Below are positions 6,042 to 15,100 of a stretch of DNA of 32,962 bases, one piece after another. The stretch comes from Acidimicrobiales bacterium (GTDB lineage Bacteria; Actinomycetota; Acidimicrobiia; Acidimicrobiales; Aldehydirespiratoraceae). The stretch covers positions 1-32,962 of the forward strand of contig JAJCXY010000123.1 of assembly GCA_029263215.1 (NCBI GenBank), written 5' to 3'. Below the pieces are notes generated by a model, which saw nothing but the letters and a program-made list of their open reading frames with translations, did no database searches and was not told the DNA's origin. Every line of letters starts with the position of its first letter. Positions within the stretch are counted from its first letter, which is position 1. The translations under genes and the position numbers were made by a program.

Positions 6042-7211
6042 TCAGCGGGGTGCCCAACCGAAATCGTCATTGTGCTCCCCGAGAGCCGGGGGTGCCAGTA
6101 CGGCGATGCGGGCCGACCTGCTGTAGCGCAGCGGGGGACCGGGCGTAGCCACGGGGCCGACGGTGGAGTGCTCGAATACCGGCGCGACTCCCAGATACTT
6201 GGCCTGATCCGATTCATAGACCTGTGAGATGGTACGGATCCGCCCCGCGGGGATGCCCGCTCCGGTGAGCACGGCCATCCAGTGCTCGACGGTGTCACCA
6301 CCGAAGACCACCGACAGGAGATCGTCGAGCTCTACTGAGTTGACGACCCGCTCAGGATTCGTGGCGAAGCGGGCATCGTCGACATCGATACCAACAAGTG
6401 GAGCAAAGGCACGCCACAGGCCCTCCGAGCCGACCGCAAGATTCAGGGCACCATCAGTGCACGCGTAGGTGTTGTAAGGAGCGATAGTCGGGTGCTTGTT
6501 GCCCGCGGCTGTGGGTTCCATTCCACCCACCAGCCATCTGGCGCCCTGCATCGCGTGGATCGCGATCATCGACTCGAAGAGGTTGGTTGACACCCACTGG
6601 CCCATCCCGGTCCGCTCTCGCTCATAAAGCGCTGCAAGTATTCCGTGGGCGCCGAACGTGCCGGCCAGCATGTCGGCGATGGGGACTCCGTATTTCACGG
6701 GCTCGCCGCCGCCCTCACCAGTCACGCTCATGAGGCCCGACTCGCCCTGCAAAATCTGGTCGAACCCGGCCCGAGCGCCATCGGGGCCACCATCACCGAA
6801 CGCACTGATCGAGCATCCGACGAGGCGGGGATTCAATGCCATGAGAGTTTCAGGGGCGAGGCCGAGGCCAACCATCACCCCGGGACGAAAGTTCTCGACG
6901 AGTACGTCCGCGTCAGCCACCAGCTCCTTGAGCCGTGCGATCGCGCCGGGGTCCTTCAGATTGAGCTCGACCGACCGTTTCCCCCGGTTGACGGACATGA
7001 AGTAGCCCGACTCCCGGGCCGCGCCGTCGACCACGGGTTCGGCAAATGGCGGGCCCCAGCCGCGCGTTACGTCGCCGTGGTCGGGCCTCTCGATCTTGAT
7101 GACATCGGCCCCCGCGTCGGCGAGCAGGAGGGTGGTATAGGGCCCCGCAAGGGCCTGGCTCAGATCGAGGACACGGATTCCGGCAAGGGGGTGCCCCGCG
7201 GTGTCGATCAT
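6042..7211 (-). CDS. Family III (CaiB/BaiF) CoA-transferase
   Basis: A 389-residue enzyme of the formyl-CoA transferase/CaiB family, which moves CoA between carboxylates through aspartyl-CoA anhydride intermediates in the cytoplasm. Family marks are GIRVLDLSQALAGPYTTLLLADAGADVIKIERP (residues 11-43), NRGKRSVELNL (75-85), ADVLVENFRPG (101-111) and the catalytic Asp at 151 in AGFDQILQGESGLM. Length is normal for the family. Its ATG overlaps the stop of the Mo-hydroxylase large subunit by 4 bases, making it the sixth gene in an ATGA-coupled chain. The natural acceptor cannot be read from the sequence. Because a malonyl-CoA decarboxylase gene shares the operator of this regulon, malonate is the acceptor I would test first. 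Other dicarboxylates or hydroxy acids remain possible. Confidence 0.92.
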   Translation of the reverse strand: MIDTAGHPLAGIRVLDLSQALAGPYTTLLLADAGADVIKIERPDHGDVTRGWGPPFAEPVVDGAARESGYFMSVNRGKRSVELNLKDPGAIARLKELVADADVLVENFRPGVMVGLGLAPETLMALNPRLVGCSISAFGDGGPDGARAGFDQILQGESGLMSVTGEGGGEPVKYGVPIADMLAGTFGAHGILAALYERERTGMGQWVSTNLFESMIAIHAMQGARWLVGGMEPTAAGNKHPTIAPYNTYACTDGALNLAVGSEGLWRAFAPLVGIDVDDARFATNPERVVNSVELDDLLSVVFGGDTVEHWMAVLTGAGIPAGRIRTISQVYESDQAKYLGVAPVFEHSTVGPVATPGPPLRYSRSARIAVLAPPALGEHNDDFGWAPR

Positions 7212-9613
7212 TCCTCGACCAGGTGGCCCGCCTCGACCAGCTTCTCGTGGATCATCGAAGGCGACGTGGGCACGTGAAGGATCGGCGAAGTGCCGAGGTG
7301 AGACAGAGCATCGTCGATCGCCGACGCGATCACCTGGGCGACCGGGATCGTGCCCGCCTCCCCCACACCCTTCATCCCCAAGGGGTTGAGCGGGCTCGGA
7401 GTCTCGAGGTGATGCATCTCCATGTGGGGCACCTCGGTGGCGTACGGCATGAGGAACTCCATGAACGACGCATTGGTGAGATTTCCGTCGTCGTCGTAAT
7501 TGATCCGCTCATAGAACGCCCCGCCCATTCCCGACGCCACGCCGCCGCTGATCTGGCCTTCGACGATCGCAGGATTGATCATCCTGCCGCAGTCGTGCAC
7601 CAGCACGTAGCGGTCGATATTGATGTCGAGGGTGACCGGATCGATCTCCACGATGGCCGCATGTACACCAGACGCCCAAGTGTCCTGCTCGGGACTGAAG
7701 TAGTCGGTGGCTTCGAGACCGGGATGGGCACCTTCCGCCAGAGGTGGGCCGTCATGCTGTGACGCAGGGGCGAACTGGGTGGCGACCTGTGACGACTCAC
7801 TGAACGAATAGCGCAGAGGGTTGGACGCCGTAGCGATGGCGGCGAACCCGACGGGACGATCCGGAACACCGTTGACAAATGCCTTGCCATCCTCCAACAC
7901 GATGTCTTCGGCCGAACTCTCGAGCATGTTGGCCGCGGCCTCGATGATCTGTTCCCGAACGAGCTTCGCGCTCTTGTGGATGGCACTCCCACTGACGACC
8001 GCCGCCCGACTGGCAAAGGTGGCGACTCCCCAGTCGAACACTCCTGTATCGCCCTCGGTGACGATCACATCATCAACCGAGCAACTAAGCACATCGGACA
8101 CGATCTGGGCGTAGACCGTCTCGTGGCCCTGCCCCTGACCGGTGAGTCCGGTGTTTACATAGACCTTTCCGGTGATCGGATGTACGCGGATCTGTCCACC
8201 CTCGTAGGGACCCACCCCGGTGACCTCCACATAGAAGCCGAGACCGAGACCGAGATACTTCCCCTCGGCCATGGCCTCAGCGCGCTTGGCCTCGAATCCT
8301 GCGACATCGATGGCTTCTTCGAGCTTGTCCAGCGACTCGTGATATTCGCCACTGTCCATGATCACCGGCGTTCCGGTGGCAAAGATCAATCCCTCACGGT
8401 GATAGGGGAACTCGTCGGCAGCGATGAGGTTGCGGCGGCGAATCTCCCAACGGTCGAGGCCGAGATCGAGGGCGAGTTGGTCCATCGCTCGTTCCAGAGC
8501 GAAACACGCGTGGGGACGACCCGCTCCCCGGTATGGACTCACGGGCACCGTTGGCGTGTACACACACTTCAGGTGGGTACCAATATTCGGGATCCGGTAT
8601 GGGCCACCGATCACCGATGCCGCCACCTGAGCAACCGCGATCCCGTAAGGGATGAAGGCACCGGTGTCGTGCACCAGCGAATCGACCAGCCCAATCACCT
8701 CGCCGTCGTTCATGGCGGCAAGCTTGATCCGGTGAATCTGGGTGCGCTCATGATTCGATGAGATGAAGTTCTCGGTGCGATCCTCGGTGAACTTCACCGG
8801 ACGATCGAGCTCGATCGCGGCGAGGGGCACCAAGAGCTCGTCTGGATAGAACTGCATTACCTTCTGGCCGAATCCACCACCGACATCGGGTGCGATGACC
8901 CGCACGCGGTCCTCGTCGAGGTCGAGGATGGAGGCCAAGCCACCACGAATGGAAATCGGGGCCTGGGTCGTGTCGTAGACCAGCAGGTCGCCGGTGAGGC
9001 GATCGAATCGGGCCGCGATGGCGCGACACTCCATGGGGGCGGCGGTGCTGCGATCGACGGTGACCTCGATCTCCACGATGTGATCGGCGCGTTCGAATGC
9101 CCCGTCGGGATCGCCTTCGTTCATCACCAGATCGGCGGCCAGATTATCGCCGAGATCTTCATGGACCACGGGGGCATCAGGTGCGAGCGCCGCGTCGAGT
9201 CCGAGCTCCACCGCGAGGTTGTCGAGTTCGAAGTCGATGGCGCCGGCGGCATCTTCCGCGAGGTAGCGATCGGTGGCCACCACCATTGCGATGGCCTGGC
9301 CCACATAGAACACGTCGTCTCGGGCGAGGGGACGCTGGGTCTTGGGCCGCATGCTCGGGTGCGGGATCAGGAGGGGAAGATCCATGTCGAGATCGCCGAG
9401 GTCATCGGCGGTGTAGATCTTGACCACGCCGGGCATCGCAGCGGCCACTGTGGTGTCTATCGAGGTGATGCGAGCTCTTGCCGCTGGGCTACGAAGGAAT
9501 GCGGCATGCAACGCTCCGGGCATATCGATGTCGTCGACATAGCTCCCCTCGCCCCTCAACAGGCGAGGATCCTCCTTGCGCTTGATGCTCTCGCCAAACA
9601 TCTGGGTGCTCAC
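7208..9613 (-). CDS. Molybdenum hydroxylase large (molybdopterin) subunit, CoxL form II-like
   Basis: An 801-residue subunit of a xanthine-dehydrogenase/CO-dehydrogenase-type hydroxylase, expected to carry the molybdopterin-cytosine cofactor and the substrate site. Visible features are the N-terminal KRKEDPRLLRGEGSYVDDI, GGGFGQK at 245-251, an active-site loop SPYRGAGR at 359-366 and the base-catalyst Glu near 752 in GMKGVGEAGTI. True form I CO dehydrogenases have AYxCSFR at the active-site loop; here the loop is of the AYRGAGR (form II) kind, so this is probably not a CO dehydrogenase but hydroxylates an organic substrate, typically an N-heterocycle, purine or aldehyde. It overlaps both neighbours by 4 bases (ATGA), in the order M-S-L. 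Family assignment is secure; the substrate is not. Confidence 0.93.
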   Translation of the reverse strand: MSTQMFGESIKRKEDPRLLRGEGSYVDDIDMPGALHAAFLRSPAARARITSIDTTVAAAMPGVVKIYTADDLGDLDMDLPLLIPHPSMRPKTQRPLARDDVFYVGQAIAMVVATDRYLAEDAAGAIDFELDNLAVELGLDAALAPDAPVVHEDLGDNLAADLVMNEGDPDGAFERADHIVEIEVTVDRSTAAPMECRAIAARFDRLTGDLLVYDTTQAPISIRGGLASILDLDEDRVRVIAPDVGGGFGQKVMQFYPDELLVPLAAIELDRPVKFTEDRTENFISSNHERTQIHRIKLAAMNDGEVIGLVDSLVHDTGAFIPYGIAVAQVAASVIGGPYRIPNIGTHLKCVYTPTVPVSPYRGAGRPHACFALERAMDQLALDLGLDRWEIRRRNLIAADEFPYHREGLIFATGTPVIMDSGEYHESLDKLEEAIDVAGFEAKRAEAMAEGKYLGLGLGFYVEVTGVGPYEGGQIRVHPITGKVYVNTGLTGQGQGHETVYAQIVSDVLSCSVDDVIVTEGDTGVFDWGVATFASRAAVVSGSAIHKSAKLVREQIIEAAANMLESSAEDIVLEDGKAFVNGVPDRPVGFAAIATASNPLRYSFSESSQVATQFAPASQHDGPPLAEGAHPGLEATDYFSPEQDTWASGVHAAIVEIDPVTLDINIDRYVLVHDCGRMINPAIVEGQISGGVASGMGGAFYERINYDDDGNLTNASFMEFLMPYATEVPHMEMHHLETPSPLNPLGMKGVGEAGTIPVAQVIASAIDDALSHLGTSPILHVPTSPSMIHEKLVEAGHLVEE

Positions 9614-10116
9614 CTGTCGCTCCCTTCGATCGCCTCACGAACCGCGGAGACGATGTTCTGATAGCCGGTGCAGCGGCAAAGGTTGCCCGAGATCGCATCC
9701 CTGATGCCCTCGTCGCTCAGGTCCGGATTCTCTTCGTGCTCGATATGGCCCACAATCGACATGAGAAAGCCAGGAGTACAGAACCCGCACTGAAGGGCGT
9801 GGTTGTTGTGGAAGGCCTCTTGCACCACGTGCAGCTGGCCATCGGCTCCGGCGAGGTCCTCCACCGTGCGGATCTCTGATCCATCGAGCTGGCCCACCAG
9901 GGTCAGACACGACCGGGCCGGGTGTCCGTCGATGTGCACTGTGCAGCAGCCGCACACACCCTGTTCGCAACCTACGTGGGTGCCAGTGAGTCTCAGCTCG
10001 TGGCGGAGGTAGTCGCTCAGTAGCAGTCGCGGGTCGACATCGGCGTTGACGGCCTTGCCATTTACCTTCAGCTCGACATTGACGGTGTTGCTGGCATCAG
10101 TGAGAGCCATTCTCAT
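9610..10116 (-). CDS. Molybdenum hydroxylase small subunit, two [2Fe-2S] clusters
   Basis: A 168-residue iron-sulfur subunit that passes electrons from the Mo site to FAD. The plant-ferredoxin-type cluster motif is complete (C50, C55, C58, C70 in GCEQGVCGCC...C), and so is the C-terminal alpha-helical cluster (C110, C113, C147, C149 in CGFCTPG...CRCTGYQNI). Length is normal for CoxS/XdhC-type subunits. ATG 10116 overlaps the end of the FAD-subunit gene by 4 bases, with GGAGGGG just upstream; an in-frame ATG two codons later (10110) has better spacing to that ribosome-binding site. The last 4 bases overlap the large-subunit start. With all eight cysteines intact I expect an active electron-transfer subunit. 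Confidence 0.95.
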   Translation of the reverse strand: MRMALTDASNTVNVELKVNGKAVNADVDPRLLLSDYLRHELRLTGTHVGCEQGVCGCCTVHIDGHPARSCLTLVGQLDGSEIRTVEDLAGADGQLHVVQEAFHNNHALQCGFCTPGFLMSIVGHIEHEENPDLSDEGIRDAISGNLCRCTGYQNIVSAVREAIEGSDR

Positions 10117-10982
10117 TCCCCTCCCCGGGCACGCGCTGCCGCGGTGCGCACTGTTCGACCGACCAAGCCGGCCAGTAGATGGCGTCGGTACGCCTGGGTC
10201 GTGGTCATGTCGGTTTCGGTGGTGACATAACCCCGCGCTGCCTCTTGAGCAGCTGCGATCTCTTCATCGTTGATGGTTCCGCCCATGAGCGCGGCCTCGG
10301 CCTCGCGAAGACGAACAGGTCGAGAGCCGATGCCGCATGCGCCTATGGCGATCGATTCACAGTTCCCATCTTGAAGCGTCAGCGCAACACACACACCGGC
10401 CAGGGCAAAATCACCGTGACGGCGGGCGAATTCATCGAAGGCGTATCCCGCACCCGGCGCGAGTACCGGGAACCTGACCTCAGAGATGAGCTCGTCCTCC
10501 TCGAGTGTGGTGGTGAGGTGGAACTCGAACAGATCCTCGGCGCTTATGGTTCGGCTGCCACGGGAACTGACCGCAGTGACCTCACCGTCGAGAGTGGTGA
10601 GCAAGGCGGGTAGCTCAGCGGCACCATCGGCGTGAGCGATACTCCCCGCCACGGTCCCGCGGCTACGAATGGCGGGGTGAGCAACCCGGGCAAGAGTCTC
10701 GGCGATCAGTGGATTCGCTGCCTTGACTGCGGGATCGAGTTCGGTCTTCTGTTGGGTCACCATCGCTGCGACCCGAACCCAGGAGTGGTCCACCTCGAGG
10801 GTGCGCAACTCGCTGACCCTGGACAGATCGATAACGACATCGGGCTGAGCAAGGCGGAAATTCATGGTGGGTATGAGGCTCTGGCCTCCGGCCAGCAAGA
10901 CGCTGTAGTCGGAGTCGGCGCGAGCTCGCGCGGCCTCTGCCACCGACGAGGCTGCTATGTAATCGAACGGTGCGGGCTTCAT
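10113..10982 (-). CDS. Molybdenum hydroxylase FAD-binding medium subunit (CoxM-like)
   Basis: A 289-residue subunit binding FAD and handing electrons to the acceptor. ATG 10982 (MKPAPFDY) is chosen over a longer upstream frame because it gives the same 4-base ATGA overlap seen throughout this operon and matches normal CoxM N-termini. The FAD diphosphate-binding motifs are present: LLAGGQSLIP at 29-38 and TVAGSIAHADGAAELPA at 110-126 (family pattern T.GGSIAHADP). The C-terminal CO-dehydrogenase flavoprotein domain is full length. The electron acceptor may be a quinone, since a CoxG-like membrane protein is encoded in the co-regulated operon. The trio M-S-L is complete. Confidence 0.94.
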   Translation of the reverse strand: MKPAPFDYIAASSVAEAARARADSDYSVLLAGGQSLIPTMNFRLAQPDVVIDLSRVSELRTLEVDHSWVRVAAMVTQQKTELDPAVKAANPLIAETLARVAHPAIRSRGTVAGSIAHADGAAELPALLTTLDGEVTAVSSRGSRTISAEDLFEFHLTTTLEEDELISEVRFPVLAPGAGYAFDEFARRHGDFALAGVCVALTLQDGNCESIAIGACGIGSRPVRLREAEAALMGGTINDEEIAAAQEAARGYVTTETDMTTTQAYRRHLLAGLVGRTVRTAAARARGGE

Positions 10983-12868
10983 GCTGGAAGTTCGCCGGTT
11001 GCCATGAAACCCTCGTCGGGATCGGCCCATCCATCGGGCCAGTTGATTCGTCCCTCGTCCTTGAGCACAGCGAAGCTGGGCCCCCGGTCGAACATGGGCA
11101 GAGGTTCGCGCTCGCTTCGCATCGTTTCTCTCAACTTCTCGGTGGCTGTCTCATCCACCGCCAGGGTGTGGGCCCGTCCGGTGAGAACGACTCCGTAGAC
11201 CTCCCTTGCGGCCTCCGAACTCACGTTGTCACAAAGAACGTCGTAGCGAACCGATTCGGGCTCGCGATCGAGCGGGTCGCCCCAACCCCCACCGCCAGTG
11301 GTTCGGATGTTGATGACGAGATCCTTCTCTACCGTGTACTGATCGAGCATGCCGGGAAGGCTCTTGCTCTCACCGTCGTCGGAGTGAGTGGAAACCGAGT
11401 AGTGAACACCGGCCATACCTCCGTTGACCCCGTACGGCTGGAGCACCGATCGGTCGGCATTGGAGATCAGCGAGCAGTCAGACAGAACCCTGATCTGCTT
11501 GTCGTATCCCATGCCGCCTCTGCGGTAGCCCGCCCCACCGGAGTCGGTTGCGAGTCCCAACTTCTCCACGAGCACTGGGTAGCGTGTCTCGGAGAATTCG
11601 GCCGGCAGGTTGCGGGAGTTGGGCACGATGTGCACCACGTCGCTCCCATCGGACCAGGGTCGGCCAGGACCGCCACCTCCGAGGACCTCACGGAAGAGGT
11701 AGAACTCGCCGGCGCGATCGTCGCCGTGAACACCCCAGATCCGGATCGTCTCGTGGTCGGCGGGCATCTTGCCTTTGGTGGCCTTGCTCAGGGCACCGGC
11801 GAAGATTCCCAACGACCTCAAGAGGAGGTAGAAGCGCTGCCCGGTGGGCCGCCCGAAGGTTGGGGTGATGAGTGTGCCCTTGTCAGGGAATCGGGCCTCA
11901 ATGACATCGAGGCAGCCTTCGTTCATGTCGATCTCGGCTGCTCGCTCAGGGGTGGCCGCCAGCGACCTCAGCACGGGACCCATCCACTTGCGCACGAAGC
12001 GACCCTCGGTGTAGTCGATCGCCCAGTTGATAGGGCCTTCGGTTTCCGGGTCGGTGCCGGCGAAGTCGAGGATCAGCTTCTCGGGTGTCTTCGTCATCGT
12101 TAGACGCATCGCGTAGGGCCCGATGTTGAAGCCGTCGCTCTCGATGTAGTCCTCGAAGGTGTAGACGCCGTCTTCGATCTTGGGCAGCAGTTCCTCACGG
12201 ATCGTGCGGGCACAGTTTTCGATGATCGCGTCGTAGGCGGCCTCGAGTGCGTCCACGCCGTAACGATCAGCCATGGCGATGATGCGTCGGGAGCCGAGTA
12301 CCGCGGCGCCGATTTCGGAGTCGAGGTCACCACGAAGATGCTCGGACAGCCGAGAGTTGCGCTCGATTATCGAGAAGGCGGCCTCGTTGACCATGCCCTT
12401 CTCGTAGAGCTTGATCGGCGGGATGACGAGTCCCTCGGCCCACATGTCGTGGGCCTGCACGGGCAGGCTTCCCGGCACCATTCCACCGACGTCGTCGTGG
12501 TGGCCGAAGACCTGGGAGAAGCCGATGAGCCGGTCGTCTTTGAAGATCGGCACCGTGGTGCAGAGGTCGGGCACGTGGCCAATGCCCCCGCAGCTGTTGT
12601 AGGGGTCGTTCCAGAAGAAGACGTCGCCGGGGTGGATGTCGCCGTCGTCGAAGTATTCGAATACGGGCTCGACCAGCGCCGAATAGGACCGTCCCGTTAG
12701 CTTGCGGCCGCGGGCGTCGAACAGGGCGACCCGGTAGTCGTGCTGATCGCGGATCATCGGCGACCGCGCGGTGCGTTCGACGGCCGCCTCGATCTCGAGT
12801 TCGGCAGAACGGATCGTGCCGGTGATCACTTCCAGCTCGATCGGACCGAGGGTGGTGGTGCTGGTCAT
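10979..12868 (-). CDS. hyuB: Hydantoinase B/oxoprolinase family subunit (HyuB-like)
   Basis: A 629-residue protein. ATG 12868 (MTSTTTLGPIELEVITG) is chosen because it overlaps the hyuA stop by 4 bases; the longer frame to 12919 would overlap hyuA by 55. The N-terminal PIELEVITGTIRSAELEIEAAVERTARSPMIRDQHDYRVALFD is the usual start of HyuB-type subunits, followed by HPGDVFFWNDPY and GHVPDLC. The centre has the FAGTDPETEGPINWA motif (family 'D.sGtspq..GpiN'). The C-terminal GGGGWGDPLDR is the standard ending of the catalytic domain. HyuA/HyuB pairs hydrolyse cyclic amides such as hydantoins, N-methylhydantoin, 5-oxoproline or caprolactam with ATP, or carboxylate ketones (acetone and acetophenone carboxylases). 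Which reaction applies cannot be read from this sequence. Confidence 0.92.
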   Translation of the reverse strand: MTSTTTLGPIELEVITGTIRSAELEIEAAVERTARSPMIRDQHDYRVALFDARGRKLTGRSYSALVEPVFEYFDDGDIHPGDVFFWNDPYNSCGGIGHVPDLCTTVPIFKDDRLIGFSQVFGHHDDVGGMVPGSLPVQAHDMWAEGLVIPPIKLYEKGMVNEAAFSIIERNSRLSEHLRGDLDSEIGAAVLGSRRIIAMADRYGVDALEAAYDAIIENCARTIREELLPKIEDGVYTFEDYIESDGFNIGPYAMRLTMTKTPEKLILDFAGTDPETEGPINWAIDYTEGRFVRKWMGPVLRSLAATPERAAEIDMNEGCLDVIEARFPDKGTLITPTFGRPTGQRFYLLLRSLGIFAGALSKATKGKMPADHETIRIWGVHGDDRAGEFYLFREVLGGGGPGRPWSDGSDVVHIVPNSRNLPAEFSETRYPVLVEKLGLATDSGGAGYRRGGMGYDKQIRVLSDCSLISNADRSVLQPYGVNGGMAGVHYSVSTHSDDGESKSLPGMLDQYTVEKDLVINIRTTGGGGWGDPLDREPESVRYDVLCDNVSSEAAREVYGVVLTGRAHTLAVDETATEKLRETMRSEREPLPMFDRGPSFAVLKDEGRINWPDGWADPDEGFMATGELPA

Positions 12869-14913
12869 CGTGTGGCCTCCAGCCGAACGTTTCCGAACTC
12901 GTCGATCGAGGCATCCCATCCGGGGGGAACCACGATGGTCGAGCCGTATTCCTGGATTACCGCCGGTCCGGGCGCTCGGGCTCCATCCGGCAGTTCGTAG
13001 CGATCGTAGAGAGGGGTCTCGGTCCAGCCCAGGTCTCGCCAGTAGATCTGTCGCGACCCAATCGGTTCCGGACTTCCCGATCCACTCAGACGCAGGCTTG
13101 CCGGTCGACTCATCTGGCCTACCGCCTGCACCCGCAGCTGCACCAGCTCCACCTCCTGCTCACCCGGGTAGGAGAAGCCGTAGACACTGTCGTGCTCGGG
13201 GTGAAAGAGGCGCCACATGGCTTCGACGGCGTCGAGGCCGCTGAGGCCGCTCGGGAGACTCACTCGCACCTCGTGGGCTTCGCCGTAGTAGCGCATGTCG
13301 GCCACCCGCAACAGCTCCCAGTCCTCCTCGGCGATGCCCTGATCGCGGAGTTCCTGGCGACCCTGTTCCTCGAGGCTGCTCCAGTGCCTATCGATCTCCG
13401 CCGGATCCGACTTGGATTCGAGGCGGACGAGGGTGCGCACATAGTCGCGTCGCACATCTGACACCTGAAGGCCGTAGGCCGAGAGGTTGCCGGGGAAGGG
13501 AGGAACGAGGATCGAACGGATGTTGAGGAAGTCGGCGGACACCGCAGCCAGCAAGGCGCCGGATCCGCCGAAGGCCAGGAGGGTGTAATCGGCGGGATCG
13601 CGCCCTTTGGTTGTGGTGACCTGCCGAATGCCGTGAACCTGGTTGGCTGCGGCAATCTCTAGGACTCCGGACGCCGCCTCCTCCGCACTGAGCTCAAGCG
13701 TCTGACCGAGCTCCTCGAAGGCGGCACGCGACGACTCGACATCAAGCACGAGATCGCCGCCGATGAATTCAGCGGGCAGCCAGCCGAGCGAGACGGCCGC
13801 GTCGGTGACCGACGGATCGGTGCCTCCGCGTCCGTAGCAGATGGGACCAGGATCGGCGCCCACGCTCTGGGGTCCGACCTTGAGGCTGCCGAACTGACCG
13901 ATCCAGGCGATCGAACCGCCACCGGCGGCCACAGTTGCGATGTCGAGCATCGGTGTCTTGACCGGGTAGTGCTCGATGAGTGACTGGGTCGTGATGTTGG
14001 GTGACATGTTCTCCACCAGGCAGATGTCGGTGGATGTGCCTCCGGCATCGAGGGTGAGAATGTCGGTGAGTCCGACCTGCTCGGCTACGTGCACCGCTCC
14101 GAGAACCCCGCCCGCCGGTCCGCTGAGCAACATGGTGACAGGCCTCTCGCCGGCTGCCTTGGCCGACACCACTCCTCCGTTGGACTGCATCAGCAGAAGG
14201 GGTGTGTCGCCGGCTTCCTTGTTGAGTTCTTCATGGGCACGGCCGAGGTAGGTGCGCACGTAGGGCTTCACCATCACGTCGACCAGGGTGGTCATCGCTC
14301 GCTCGTACTCGCGGTACTCGGGGAGCACCTCAGCGGAGAGCGACAAGAAGAGATCTGGAAAGTGCTCACCGATGATCTCCGCTATCCGGCGTTCGTGCTG
14401 ATCGTTCACATAGGAATGGATGAGGCAGACACCCAGCCGGTCGACACCCTGGTCGACCAGTTCCTGGACCGATTCGACGAGCGCCTTCTCGTCGAGCTCA
14501 CGAAGCACCGTTCCCGTCTGGTCCATCCTTCCTCCCACCTCGCGAACAAGATGCAAGGGCACGAGGCGGGGCGGCTTCACCCAGAAGAACGAGTTGCCGT
14601 AGCCGTCGGGAACCGACTGGCGGGCGATCTCGAGAAGGTGGCGAAATCCTTCGGTGACGAGCAGGCCGAGCCCGGAGAACTTGTGTTCGAGAACCGCGTT
14701 GGTGGCGGTGGTGGTGCCGTGCACCACTATGTCGACATCGGGCATCACCGATCCCGACTCCTCCACCACCTGTCGGATGCCCGACAGAAGCGCAGCACTC
14801 GGATCGCCCGGTGTGCTCGGCGTCTTGATGGCGTGCACTCGCCCATCGTCGTATACGGCTACGACATCGGTGAACGTGCCCCCGGTATCGACCGAGACCC
14901 TCAACTCACTCAT
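12865..14913 (-). CDS. hyuA: Hydantoinase A/oxoprolinase family ATPase subunit (HyuA-like)
   Basis: A 682-residue ATP-using subunit of the HyuA/acetone-carboxylase-beta family with an actin/Hsp70-like fold. The phosphate-binding loop DTGGTFTD is at residues 9-16 and HGTTTATNAV at 65-74. Further family motifs are LLMQSNGGVVS, LLSGPAGGVLGA, DAGGTSTDICLV and GGGSIAW, in the normal order. The C-terminal domain ends in PGPAVIQEYGSTIVVPPGW. Length matches the family. It pairs with HyuB to activate a carbonyl by phosphorylation, then open a ring or carboxylate. It is the first gene of the six-gene ATGA-coupled operon. A GGGGG sequence precedes ATG 14913, and a promoter plus palindromic operator lie in the 187 bases upstream, which hold no other gene. 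Confidence 0.93.
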   Translation of the reverse strand: MSELRVSVDTGGTFTDVVAVYDDGRVHAIKTPSTPGDPSAALLSGIRQVVEESGSVMPDVDIVVHGTTTATNAVLEHKFSGLGLLVTEGFRHLLEIARQSVPDGYGNSFFWVKPPRLVPLHLVREVGGRMDQTGTVLRELDEKALVESVQELVDQGVDRLGVCLIHSYVNDQHERRIAEIIGEHFPDLFLSLSAEVLPEYREYERAMTTLVDVMVKPYVRTYLGRAHEELNKEAGDTPLLLMQSNGGVVSAKAAGERPVTMLLSGPAGGVLGAVHVAEQVGLTDILTLDAGGTSTDICLVENMSPNITTQSLIEHYPVKTPMLDIATVAAGGGSIAWIGQFGSLKVGPQSVGADPGPICYGRGGTDPSVTDAAVSLGWLPAEFIGGDLVLDVESSRAAFEELGQTLELSAEEAASGVLEIAAANQVHGIRQVTTTKGRDPADYTLLAFGGSGALLAAVSADFLNIRSILVPPFPGNLSAYGLQVSDVRRDYVRTLVRLESKSDPAEIDRHWSSLEEQGRQELRDQGIAEEDWELLRVADMRYYGEAHEVRVSLPSGLSGLDAVEAMWRLFHPEHDSVYGFSYPGEQEVELVQLRVQAVGQMSRPASLRLSGSGSPEPIGSRQIYWRDLGWTETPLYDRYELPDGARAPGPAVIQEYGSTIVVPPGWDASIDEFGNVRLEATR

Positions 14914-14962
14914 CCGGCCCCCTGACAGGTACGAGATCTCCGGCCTTTGAAAGAGTTCCGGA

Positions 14963-14989
14963 GTATCCGCTATACGGATACGCTATCCG
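14963..14989. promoter_or_regulatory. Putative IclR operator upstream of hyuA
   Basis: Three half-sites alternate: TATCCG (14964-14969), CGGATA (14975-14980) and TATCCG (14984-14989). The last two form CGGATA-CGC-TATCCG, and the first two form the 19-base palindrome GTATCCGCTATACGGATAC. The CGGATA-N3-TATCCG unit also occurs at 21207-21221. It lies just downstream of the predicted hyuA transcription start, a position suited to repression. The iclR gene next door encodes the likeliest binder. Confidence 0.65.
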
Positions 14990-14997
14990 CTACAAGG

Positions 14998-15026
14998 ACC
15001 CTATGACTTATCGACCGGACAGTCAA
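14998..15026 (-). promoter_or_regulatory. Predicted promoter of the hyu-cox operon
   Basis: On the - strand TTGACT (-35, 15021-15026) is followed by a 17-base spacer and TAGGGT (-10, 14998-15003, TANNNT type). The transcription start would fall near 14991, giving a leader of about 78 bases that contains the palindromic operator. Confidence 0.6.
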
Positions 15027-15100
15027 GGGCCAGCTGGGCGACCTGAATCCAACCCACCTCACGCCCCGGCTTCAGCCCGAGGGCCGGGACGAAATCGGCT

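Noticed and set aside
7208..10982. Label as aerobic carbon monoxide dehydrogenase
   Set aside because: The active-site loop is YRGAGR, not the AYxCSFR of functional form I enzymes, and the gene neighbourhood is for organic substrate breakdown.
10970..12103. Long forward open frame of 377 codons opposite hyuB
   Set aside because: It is the antisense shadow of a well-supported HyuB gene in GC-rich DNA and has no recognisable domain or operon context.
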